5,151 nucleotides of DNA from an uncultured Lacticaseibacillus sp. (GTDB lineage: Bacteria > Bacillota > Bacilli > Lactobacillales > Lactobacillaceae): the NCBI GenBank assembly GCA_934339215.1, contig CAKRHU010000146.1, forward strand, positions 1 through 5,151, read 5' to 3'. The position numbers and the translations under genes were made by a program. Each line of letters starts with the position of its first letter. The stretch's first letter is position 1. Below, piece by piece: positions 1-5,151 of this stretch. The notes under the pieces were generated by a model. The model ran no database searches, was not told the DNA's origin, and was given only the letters and a program-made list of their open reading frames with translations.

Positions 1-1060
1 TGCCTTCGAGGAATTCAAGGCCATCAAGGGAGCCCTTTTCAACTGGGATGGTGACATCCTTGGCTGGGTTTTCAACCCAAACCACAGTTTCCATCAAGTT
101 ACGCAAGCCTTCTTGGATGTATTGGCCCAAGGAGTGCAAATCAGTGGTGAAGTTGGCAGATGATGGGTAGATACCCTTTTGGTCTTTACCTTCGGATTCG
201 CCCATTAATTGCTTCCACCATTCACCAAGGTATTGCAAGGTTGGTTCGTAGTTTTCAAGCAATTCAGTGGTGAAGCCCTTGCGGTACAAAATGTTGCGGT
301 AAGCAGCATATTGATAAGCTTGGTTTTCAGCCAAATCGTCAGACTTGTATTCCTCACGGCCGGCAGCAGCACCTTCCATGAGCTTATCGATGTCACCACC
401 AGCAACAGCGATTGGCAACAAACCAACAGCAGAAAGCACGGAGTAACGACCGCCTAAGTCATCAGGCACAACGAATTCTTCGTAGCCTTCAGCATCGGAT
501 TCGGACTTCAAAGCACCCTTAGCACGATCAGTGGTGGCATAGATACGGCCTTTAGCCCCTTCTTTGCCATACTTTTCGATCAACTTAGCCTTCAACACGC
601 GGAATGCGATGGAAGGTTCAGTGGTGGTACCAGACTTAGAAATCACGTTCAAAGAGAAGTCGCGATCGCCGATTTGTTCGATCAAATCAGCTAAGTAGTT
701 ACCAGAAATGGAGTTACCAGCAAAGTAAACTTCTGGAAGCTTACGGCCTGGTTCGTAGTTGCGGAAGGTGTGTGACAAGAAGTCAAACGCCATGCGGGCA
801 CCTAAGTAGGAACCACCGATACCAATCGCAACGAAGACTTCAGAATCAGATTGGATCTTTTTAGCCGCGGCTTTGATGCGGGCGAATTCGTCCTTATCGT
901 AGTTTACTGGTAAATCTAAAAAGCCACGGAAATCGGCGCCAGCGCCAGTACCTTCCCGCAATTCCTTGTCTGCGGCAGTAACCAGTGCCTGCATTTGGCC
1001 AAGTTCGTTGTCATGTACGAACGGGGTCAGCTTTGATGCGTCAAATGAAATAGTAGCCAT
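1..1060 (-). CDS. pgi: Glucose-6-phosphate isomerase, 3' end outside window
   Basis: Cytoplasmic enzyme that interconverts glucose 6-phosphate and fructose 6-phosphate, the second step of glycolysis. The open frame gives 353 residues from the ATG at 1060 and has no stop before the window edge. Family members in Firmicutes have about 450 residues, so roughly 95 C-terminal residues, including the second family signature, lie outside. Visible landmarks are the sugar-phosphate loop [11 protein letters not shown] (79-89), the SIS-type phosphate-binding stretch [10 protein letters not shown] (139-148), the first PGI signature [13 protein letters not shown] (201-213), the catalytic glutamate region GESEGK (287-292) and HSLGQY with the conserved histidine at 309. 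The start is set by AGGAGG (1072-1077), 11 bases upstream. Codon use is narrow (GAA, AAG, GGT, GCT, TTG), as in highly expressed genes. It has its own promoter and is separated from the upstream permease gene by a terminator. No frameshift was seen. Confidence 0.97.
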   Translation of the reverse strand, partial: MATISFDASKLTPFVHDNELGQMQALVTAADKELREGTGAGADFRGFLDLPVNYDKDEFARIKAAAKKIQSDSEVFVAIGIGGSYLGARMAFDFLSHTFRNYEPGRKLPEVYFAGNSISGNYLADLIEQIGDRDFSLNVISKSGTTTEPSIAFRVLKAKLIEKYGKEGAKGRIYATTDRAKGALKSESDAEGYEEFVVPDDLGGRYSVLSAVGLLPIAVAGGDIDKLMEGAAAGREEYKSDDLAENQAYQYAAYRNILYRKGFTTELLENYEPTLQYLGEWWKQLMGESEGKDQKGIYPSSANFTTDLHSLGQYIQEGLRNLMETVVWVENPAKDVTIPVEKGSLDGLEFLEG

Positions 1061-1095
1061 TATTCAGCGTTCCTCCTAAATTTTCAGTCATTTAC

Positions 1096-1124
1096 ATTTT
1101 AAACTTTAAACACTAGACTTTCAA
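1096..1124 (-). promoter_or_regulatory. Sigma-A-type promoter of pgi
   Basis: On the minus strand, TTGAAA (1119-1124) and TAAAAT (1096-1101) are separated by exactly 17 bases. The -10 box ends 35 bases before the start codon and leaves room for the AGGAGG ribosome site. The -35 box shares bases with the A-run (T-run on the minus strand) of the permease terminator. Assignment is by consensus match only. Confidence 0.7.
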
Positions 1125-1174
1125 AAAGCAAGCCGCCAACGCGACATTTTTGTAAATGTTCACATTAACGGCTT
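1123..1174 (-). terminator. Rho-independent terminator of the permease gene
   Basis: On the minus strand the arms AAGCCG (1169-1174) and CGGCTT (1130-1135) enclose a second, inner hairpin, ACATTT (1154-1159) with AAATGT (1144-1149) around a four-base loop. A short GC step and a run of five T (1123-1127) follow. It begins 13 bases after the permease stop codon, the usual place. The loop enclosed by the outer arms is long (33 bases) but is largely taken up by the inner hairpin. Confidence 0.65.
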
Positions 1175-1186
1175 CTTATATAGGTA

Positions 1187-2038
1187 TTATTTCATCATTC
1201 CGAGGACCACGCCACCGGCAATGATCAAAATTGCGCCCCAAGTGACCCAAGTCATTTCCTTGTGGGTCTTGCGTTCGCCGAGCAGGAAAATGGAGCCGAA
1301 CGTGGAAATCACGATCCCCATTTGCGACATGGAGTAGGCAATCGCCAACCCGACAGAACTCATCGCCATCAACATGAACACATTCCCAGTGCCCCAGAAT
1401 ATCCCAGTGACAATGTTTTTGGCCGTGGCTTTGGCAAAGGCGTCATGGCCGATGGAGAACAATAATGCCCCAACTAACATCCCAACAGCTTGTGGCATTA
1501 CCACAGCAGTGGCGCCGAGATGACCGGCGTTGACCACGATGGTGTAGCCAGCGTAACCGGCAGTAGAAATCAACAAGGTACGGATCCCTTTGACATAGTT
1601 GCCAGAAGCTTGGGTTTCACCAGTTTTTTCTTGGCGAGAGGACAACGTTGCCCCAACTACCAATAAAACTAAGGCTAACAGGCCTAAAGCGACCATTTTG
1701 CCCGTTTTCCATTCGCCGAACAATAAAGCGCCGGCTAACGTCGAAGCCACCAATTGCATCCCAGTGGACATTGGAACGGTCATGGACACGCCGACATATT
1801 TCATGGCTTGGAACTGTTGGCTTTGTCCTAAGGCCCAGAACAACCCGGACAAAATGCCTAACAGCCAAACTTTCGTATCCATCACCGGATGGGCAAATAA
1901 CCAAGTGCCGATGCCGAAGAACAAGGCCCCGACAGTCATCCCTAACGTTTGTTGATAAGCGTTACCGCCAAGTTTGCCACTTACTAAACCAATAGACCCC
2001 CATGCGATTGCTGGGATCAATGCAATAATGATCGCCAT
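1187..2038 (-). CDS. glcU: GRP-family sugar permease (GlcU/RbsU type)
   Basis: Probable proton-linked uptake permease for glucose or a related monosaccharide, of the GRP family within the drug/metabolite transporter superfamily. It imports unphosphorylated sugar, so a separate kinase is needed. The protein has 283 residues, the usual family length, with ten hydrophobic segments at about 2-20, 30-47, 54-74, 78-102, 108-130, 148-167, 172-193, 203-221, 222-252 and 260-282. Family-typical stretches are IPAIAWGSIGLVSGKLGG (8-25), WALGQSQQF, VPMSTGMQLVASTLAG, MPQAVGMLVGA, FWGTGNVFM and SMSQMGIVISTFGSIFLLGE followed by KTHKE. The longer reading from a TTG at 2056 is rejected because its first codons are the ribosome site itself. 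The next gene downstream is pgi, which fits a role in glucose use. Specificity cannot be read from sequence: glucose (GlcU) and ribose (RbsU) members look alike, so the symbol is tentative. Confidence 0.88.
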   Translation of the reverse strand: MAIIIALIPAIAWGSIGLVSGKLGGNAYQQTLGMTVGALFFGIGTWLFAHPVMDTKVWLLGILSGLFWALGQSQQFQAMKYVGVSMTVPMSTGMQLVASTLAGALLFGEWKTGKMVALGLLALVLLVVGATLSSRQEKTGETQASGNYVKGIRTLLISTAGYAGYTIVVNAGHLGATAVVMPQAVGMLVGALLFSIGHDAFAKATAKNIVTGIFWGTGNVFMLMAMSSVGLAIAYSMSQMGIVISTFGSIFLLGERKTHKEMTWVTWGAILIIAGGVVLGMMK

Positions 2039-2043
2039 TACCT

Positions 2044-2048
2044 CTCCT
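2044..2048 (-). promoter_or_regulatory. Ribosome binding site deciding the permease start
   Basis: AGGAG, within the purine-rich AGAGGAGAGG (2041-2050), lies five bases before the ATG at 2038. The competing TTG at 2056 would place this site inside the coding sequence and has no comparable site of its own. Confidence 0.8.
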
Positions 2049-2064
2049 CTTTCCAATTAGAAAA

Positions 2065-2092
2065 TTTATAAATTACAGATTTCAATAGTCAG
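2065..2092 (-). promoter_or_regulatory. Candidate promoter of the permease gene
   Basis: On the minus strand, CTGACT (2087-2092, four of six matches to TTGACA) and TATAAA (2065-2070, five of six to TATAAT) are 16 bases apart, in AT-rich DNA just ahead of the gene. The predicted leader is about 20 bases. The -35 box is weak, so this is a moderate call. Confidence 0.45.
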
Positions 2093-2122
2093 ATATAAAA
2101 ACCACAAGTAGTTATTTTATCT

Positions 2123-2136
2123 TGATTTCGTTTTCA
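2123..2136 (-). promoter_or_regulatory. cre-like catabolite control site upstream of the permease
   Basis: The minus strand reads TGAAAACGAAATCA, matching 13 of 14 positions of the published cre consensus TGWNANCGNTNWCA (the one mismatch is A for T at position 10). It is centred about 40 bases upstream of the proposed -35 box. CcpA bound there could activate or be neutral. Repression more often uses sites within or after the promoter. The match is visible; its function is inferred. Confidence 0.5.
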
Positions 2137-2165
2137 TTTCAACCGTGAAATAGCGCCGTTCCACC

Positions 2166-2181
2166 TATGAAAGCGAATACC
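2166..2181 (+). promoter_or_regulatory. Second cre-like half site
   Basis: TATGAAAGCGAATACC matches WWTGAAARCGYTWWNN except for A at the Y position. Against the palindromic cre form it has two mismatches. It lies about 40 bases upstream of the better cre-like site, in the opposite orientation. It may be chance in AT-rich DNA. Confidence 0.25.
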
Positions 2182-2337
2182 GAAACCGCTATTGTTGACA
2201 GACCAATTCCATCAATATCCGGCATAAACGCCCAAAACTCGCCAACCGTAGGGCCTCTTTTCAGCTACCCGTTAAGGCCTGAAAAAAAGTTAAAAACCAG
2301 CACTTTTTAGCCAAATTGATGACGGGTGTCACTGAAT

Positions 2338-2379
2338 GTTTTCACTAACTGAGATGAAAGCTTTCGACTTTCAGAAAAC
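2338..2379. repeat. Nested inverted repeat in the permease upstream gap
   Basis: Outer arms GTTTTC (2338-2343) and GAAAAC (2374-2379) are perfect complements. Inner arms TGAAAG (2355-2360) and CTTTCA (2368-2373) are also perfect, with a seven-base loop. On the right side the two arms are contiguous. On the left they are parted by 11 bases, so the structure would be a 12-bp stem with one bulge. Function unknown: a protein binding site or part of an RNA are both possible. Confidence 0.5.
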
Positions 2380-2430
2380 TTAAAAATTAAAGTATTGGCC
2401 ATTTCGTTATTGAATGTGATGAAAGTTTCG
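2353..2430 (+). repeat. Pair of direct repeats GATGAAAG(C)TTTCG
   Basis: GATGAAAGCTTTCG (2353-2366) recurs as GATGAAAGTTTCG (2418-2430), differing by one deleted base. Both are preceded by TGAATGT, immediately before the second copy (2411-2417) and 13 bases before the first (2333-2339). This looks like a decayed local duplication or two copies of a binding motif. Confidence 0.4.
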
Positions 2431-2562
2431 CCATCGGCTTATGTCGATTTCAGCATAACAAGCGATAACACCTTGGCAACGGTTCAGTGTGTTTCAAACC
2501 ACATGATTTCCAGATGATGCTCAAGCGTTGAACAGCGCGCCATGATCAAAATCTCCGCACCA

Positions 2563-2593
2563 AAAAAGCCGCAGTATCATGACTGCGACTTTT
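2563..2593 (-). terminator. Rho-independent terminator of the vanZ-like gene
   Basis: CGCAGT (2570-2575) pairs with ACTGCG (2582-2587) around a six-base loop. After a single mismatch, AAAAG (2564-2568) pairs with CTTTT (2589-2593). On the minus strand the stem is followed by a run of six T (2562-2567). The stem base overlaps the TAA stop at 2592-2594. The near-symmetric A and T runs would also let it act on the plus strand. Confidence 0.85.
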
Positions 2594-3194
2594 ATCGATG
2601 CGGATGAAAAAACCGATACAACCAGTAACCACAAAGCGTACCGGTGACATTGAAGATCACATCATCAATATCGGCGACCCCTGAGATCAACAGGAATTGT
2701 AAACATTCGATACATAAGCTCAACGCCAAGCCCCTAATCGCCACGCGAAAGCAGCCGAATTTCTTGGTCAAGCTGGCCATCCCCCAGCCAAACGGCAAAA
2801 ACCACAACACATTGCCCAGCGATTGATACCAAAAGTCAAACCGCGTCGTCCCGTACCAAAGTTTGATGGTTTGCACCAGTGGTTCCGTGTTGATGACGGC
2901 AAGACTGCGATGCCAATGAAACACCAATTGCCACGGATAATACACATCGCGAAACACGGTCAACGCTAACAACAAAATAATGTAGGCGATAAACAACGCG
3001 ACTTTCACTTCATGGCCGAATTTCACCGGTCGATGCCGCAGGAAGTGCCACAAATACCGCACGGCCAAAGCGATGATCAAATAAAGCAAGGTTTTATCTA
3101 ATGAATAAAAAACTAAACGTAATAACGGCCAATGATTGACATCGCCTAGGCGACTGTCAGCGACCGCGCGATAAATGGGTCCTAAAAACAGCAT
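2592..3194 (-). CDS. VanZ-like family membrane protein
   Basis: Integral membrane protein with the VanZ-like domain, 200 residues from the ATG at 3194. Hydrophobic segments lie at about 34-53, 64-83, 125-142, 150-170 and 179-197. Family landmarks are LGNVLWFLPFGWG (126-138), then the paired acidic motif: SLCIECLQ with Glu163 and Gln166, ADIDDVIFN with Asp175, Asp177, Asp178 and Asn182, and glycines at 185 and 189. The founding VanZ gives low-level teicoplanin resistance, and other members affect lipoglycopeptide tolerance. No reaction is established, so resistance should not be assumed here. The N-terminal 33 residues are not clearly membrane-spanning and were not recognised. The gene is monocistronic, has a terminator overlapping its stop, and diverges from ltaS, which suggests an envelope role. 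Codon use is more mixed than in pgi, suggesting low expression. Confidence 0.85.
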   Translation of the reverse strand: MLFLGPIYRAVADSRLGDVNHWPLLRLVFYSLDKTLLYLIIALAVRYLWHFLRHRPVKFGHEVKVALFIAYIILLLALTVFRDVYYPWQLVFHWHRSLAVINTEPLVQTIKLWYGTTRFDFWYQSLGNVLWFLPFGWGMASLTKKFGCFRVAIRGLALSLCIECLQFLLISGVADIDDVIFNVTGTLCGYWLYRFFHPHR

Positions 3195-3200
3195 TCGCAC

Positions 3201-3206
3201 TCCTCC
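3201..3206 (-). promoter_or_regulatory. Ribosome binding site deciding the vanZ-like start
   Basis: GGAGGA on the minus strand lies six bases before the ATG at 3194. An in-frame GTG at 3215 would extend the protein by seven residues, but it has no ribosome site and lies directly against the -10 box, before the expected transcript start near 3209. Confidence 0.8.
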
Positions 3207-3215
3207 GTTGCCCAC

Positions 3216-3224
3216 ATTGTAACA
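3216..3224 (-). promoter_or_regulatory. Extended -10 promoter of the vanZ-like gene
   Basis: The minus strand reads TGTTACAAT, a TGn extended -10 with TACAAT (3216-3221). No good -35 box stands 16-18 bases upstream, where ATCCAA is found, and this fits an extended -10 promoter. The transcript would begin near 3209, giving a leader of only about 15 bases. A perfect inverted repeat, CCAAC-C-GTTGG (3232-3242), covers the region between -10 and -35. Confidence 0.5.
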
Positions 3225-3289
3225 GAGCGACCCAACCGTTGGATACGCTAGTCATTAACTTAAGACTTCTATTAAACTCCCGGGGAAAT

Positions 3290-3318
3290 TTGCCCAAGGT
3301 GATTTGCACAGGTACAAT
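3290..3318 (+). promoter_or_regulatory. Sigma-A-type promoter of ltaS
   Basis: TTGCCC (3290-3295) and TACAAT (3313-3318) are separated by exactly 17 bases. Transcription would start near 3325, giving a leader of about 24 bases before the TTG start, with the ribosome site inside it. Confidence 0.7.
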
Positions 3319-3337
3319 ATGGAAGACAAAGGCTTAT

Positions 3338-3342
3338 GGAGG
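3338..3342 (+). promoter_or_regulatory. Ribosome binding site setting the TTG start of ltaS
   Basis: GGAGG lies six bases before the TTG at 3349. The only nearby in-frame ATG (3319) lacks a ribosome site at working distance and directly follows the -10 box. Confidence 0.8.
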
Positions 3343-3348
3343 CTCCTC

Positions 3349-5151
3349 TTGAAAATTATCCAGCGCCTACGTACCACTCGATTAGGCTTTTTAGCGATTT
3401 TGCTAGCCTTGATTTGGCTGAAAACGATTTTTGCTTATGCTGTCGATTTTAGTTTAGGTGCGTCAGGCTTCATTCAACAAACGTTACTATTACTCAATCC
3501 GATCGGCACCAGTGCCTTACTGTTGTCACTGGCCATGTATCCTAAACACCCCCGCCGCGCTTATGCGATCGGCATCGTGGTGTATTTGGCATTGAATTTA
3601 CTATTATTTGCCAACGTGCTGTATTATCGCGAATTCAGTGACTTTTTGACCATCACCACAATGCTTGGCGTGTCCAAAGTTGCCCAAGGCCTTGGTGCTA
3701 GTTCCATGAATATGATGATCCCGCGCGATGTGGTGTACGGCATCGATATCCTCATCGTTGGGTTGATCTTGATCGGCTACGCGTTATGGAACATTTTGCG
3801 TTACTTGCAAAGCCAACCATTGCGCTGGCCGCACTTTGGCTTGACCTTGGATCAACGGGCCCCACGTTATCACTTACCGCAAGCCGTTTCTGCCGTTGCC
3901 GTGGCCGTGTTTGCTGTGAACATGGCTGTGGCTGAACTCAATCGACCGAACTTATTGACCCGCACGTTTGATCACAACTATATCGTCAAGTACTTAGGCC
4001 TTGCCCCATTCACCCTTTATGATGGCGTCAAAACCGCGCAAAACTCGCAAGTGCGCGCCAGCGCTGATGCCTCTGATATGGATAAAGTCCTCGCTTACAC
4101 CAAAAGTCATTATGCCGCGCCTAACGTGCAATATGCTGGCGTCGCCAATGGGAAAAATGTGATCATCATCCACTTGGAGTCTTTCCAACAATTCTTGATC
4201 AACATGAAAATCGACGGCCAAGAAGTCACGCCATTTTTAAACTCACTGGTTAAAGACAAAAACACCTTGAGCTTTGACAACTTCTTCAACCAAGTCGGCG
4301 GCGGGAAAACCTCAGACGCAGAAAACATGTTAGAAACTGGCATGTTCGGCTTGGAATCTGGCAGTTTATTCACTTCTTTGGGGACTGATAATACCTTTGA
4401 AGCGGCACCGGCGATCCTCAACCAAACCAAAGGCTACTCTAGCGCAGTCTTCCATGGTGGCGCTGGGAGTTTCTGGAATCGTGACAACGTGTATAAGTCG
4501 CTAGGCTACCAGAACTTCTTTGATGGCAACTTCTACGCCCAAGATACGGATCAAACCACCGAATATGGGATCAAAGACAAGTTGATGTTTGGCGAAACCA
4601 TTAAATATATGGAACGTCTGCAACAACCTTTCTATAGTAAAATCATCACCACCACCAACCATTATCCGTTCTACGTGTCCGATCAAGATAGCGACTTTCC
4701 TGATGCTGGCACCGATGATGCCACGATCAATGGCTACTTCCGCACCGCGCATTACCTCGACGCCGCCTTGAAAGAATTCTTTGCCTACTTGAAATCAAGT
4801 GGCTTGTACAAAAATTCCTTGGTCATGATGTATGGCGACCATTACGGGATTTCTAATGATCGCAACCCTACCTTGGCGCCATTATTAGGGAAGTCGGCGT
4901 CTGATTGGACCAGCTTTGATGATGCTTCGATGCAGCGGGTGCCGCTAATTTTCAGCATGGCAGGCCTTAAAGGTGGCATCAAGCACACATATGGCGGAGA
5001 AATCGATGTCCTGCCAACGCTGCTCCACTTGCTCGGCGTCAACACGCAAAATTACGTTCAGTTTGGCAGCGACTTATTGTCCGCCCAACACGATCAAACC
5101 GTTGCTTTCCGCAATCACAACTTTGTGACGCCGCGCTACACCGTGATCGGT
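3349..5151 (+). CDS. ltaS: Lipoteichoic acid synthase, 3' end outside window
   Basis: Membrane-anchored enzyme that polymerises glycerol phosphate from phosphatidylglycerol into the lipoteichoic acid chain on the outer face of the membrane. The frame holds 601 residues and is open at the window edge. S. aureus LtaS has 646. Membrane segments lie at about 12-31, 40-64, 72-93, 128-150 and 176-198, then the extracellular sulfatase-fold domain. Metal-site residues of the family are present: Glu277 in HLES, Thr321 in GKTSDAE, Asp497 and His498 in YGDHYGIS. Substrate-site residues are also present: Trp376 and Arg378 in FWNRD, His438 in TNHYPF. These sit 21-22 positions after their S. aureus counterparts (Glu255, Thr300, Trp354, Arg356, His416, Asp475, His476). 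A signal-peptidase-like ASA (237-239) matches the known cleavage position, so the catalytic domain may be released. The start is TTG. A paralogous LTA primase is a less likely alternative. Confidence 0.93.
   Translation, partial: MKIIQRLRTTRLGFLAILLALIWLKTIFAYAVDFSLGASGFIQQTLLLLNPIGTSALLLSLAMYPKHPRRAYAIGIVVYLALNLLLFANVLYYREFSDFLTITTMLGVSKVAQGLGASSMNMMIPRDVVYGIDILIVGLILIGYALWNILRYLQSQPLRWPHFGLTLDQRAPRYHLPQAVSAVAVAVFAVNMAVAELNRPNLLTRTFDHNYIVKYLGLAPFTLYDGVKTAQNSQVRASADASDMDKVLAYTKSHYAAPNVQYAGVANGKNVIIIHLESFQQFLINMKIDGQEVTPFLNSLVKDKNTLSFDNFFNQVGGGKTSDAENMLETGMFGLESGSLFTSLGTDNTFEAAPAILNQTKGYSSAVFHGGAGSFWNRDNVYKSLGYQNFFDGNFYAQDTDQTTEYGIKDKLMFGETIKYMERLQQPFYSKIITTTNHYPFYVSDQDSDFPDAGTDDATINGYFRTAHYLDAALKEFFAYLKSSGLYKNSLVMMYGDHYGISNDRNPTLAPLLGKSASDWTSFDDASMQRVPLIFSMAGLKGGIKHTYGGEIDVLPTLLHLLGVNTQNYVQFGSDLLSAQHDQTVAFRNHNFVTPRYTVIG

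Larger units (their letters stand above)
2137..2562. other. Gap without a credible gene, rich in repeats
   Basis: Neither strand holds an open frame with both a ribosome site and recognisable protein features. The longest start-to-stop stretches are about 15-32 codons. The region contains a second cre-like half site (2166-2181), a 7-bp inverted repeat AATAGCG (2149-2155) with CGCTATT (2187-2193), crossing inverted repeats at 2252-2285, an AT-only hairpin next to a T-run (2281-2312 as read on the minus strand), a nested inverted repeat at 2338-2379, a partial direct repeat, and a possible minus-strand promoter at 2452-2479. It lies between the vanZ-like terminator and the permease promoter, so it may be mostly untranscribed. 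Confidence 0.6.

Noticed and set aside
209..457. Overlapping open frames on both strands (205-426 minus, 209-457 plus)
   Set aside because: They lie inside pgi in other frames, have no ribosome site and show no family features.
1061..1186. Possible riboswitch or T-box between the permease gene and pgi
   Set aside because: The space is fully used by a terminator, a promoter and a ribosome site, and no T-box or aptamer motif is seen.
1262..1995. Open frames inside the permease gene, including 118- and 115-codon plus-strand frames and a 95-codon minus-strand frame
   Set aside because: They are shadows of the permease coding strand: the true frame has clear ten-helix GRP features, while these products are proline- and arginine-rich without motifs.
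2194..2222. Perfect TTGACA on the plus strand as a promoter -35
   Set aside because: No acceptable -10 box lies 15-19 bases downstream and no plus-strand gene follows before ltaS.
2366..2380. CodY-box-like sequence on the minus strand (AGTTTTCTGAAAGTC)
   Set aside because: It has three mismatches to the 15-base consensus. Such matches are frequent in AT-rich DNA and the bases are already explained by the inverted repeat.
2418..2516. 32-codon plus-strand frame starting MKVSPSAYVD
   Set aside because: No ribosome site before the ATG and no protein features; expected by chance in a gap of this size.
2484..2543. 19-codon minus-strand frame with GGAG nine bases before its ATG
   Set aside because: Very short, downstream of the vanZ-like terminator, no good promoter directly upstream, and no recognisable peptide type.
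2644..2826. 60-codon plus-strand frame antisense to the vanZ-like gene
   Set aside because: No ribosome site or recognisable protein; it is the complement of a well-supported VanZ-like domain.
3994..5045. Several minus-strand and plus-strand frames within ltaS
   Set aside because: All overlap the catalytic domain of ltaS, whose frame is confirmed by every family motif, and none has independent support.

Overview
The window reads as chromosomal housekeeping DNA of a lactic acid bacterium. The best guess is a member of the Lactobacillaceae close to the Lacticaseibacillus (L. casei) group. This rests on near-even base composition, strong AGGAGG-type ribosome sites, the Firmicutes LtaS type of lipoteichoic acid synthase, and a GRP-family sugar permease next to glucose-6-phosphate isomerase. 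The species assignment is inference.

Layout. From 1 to 1060, minus strand, lies the 5' three-quarters of pgi (glucose-6-phosphate isomerase), running off the left edge. It has its own promoter (1096-1124), whose -35 box overlaps the T-tract of the preceding gene's terminator (1123-1174). From 1187 to 2038, minus strand, lies a ten-helix glucose/ribose-type permease (GlcU/RbsU family) with a promoter at 2065-2092 and a cre-like catabolite control site at 2123-2136. From 2137 to 2562 there is no credible gene, but there are several inverted and direct repeats and a possible minus-strand promoter. From 2592 to 3194, minus strand, lies a VanZ-like membrane protein whose terminator overlaps its stop codon. 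From 3349 to the right edge, plus strand, lies ltaS, cut off about 45-70 residues before its likely end. ltaS and the vanZ-like gene diverge from a 154-bp region that holds a promoter for each.

How the genes fit together. The left half supports entry of sugar into glycolysis: the permease imports free sugar, a glucokinase encoded elsewhere would phosphorylate it, and Pgi makes fructose 6-phosphate. The right half concerns the cell envelope: LtaS polymerises glycerol phosphate into lipoteichoic acid outside the membrane. The VanZ-like protein is an integral membrane protein of unproven role whose family is linked to glycopeptide and lipoglycopeptide tolerance. Two start sites needed correction. 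The ltaS start is a TTG at 3349, because an upstream in-frame ATG sits right behind the -10 box. The permease and VanZ-like starts are internal ATGs placed by strong ribosome sites.

I found no mobile element, CRISPR array, tRNA, rRNA or defence system. The part least explained by known features is the gap at 2137-2562.
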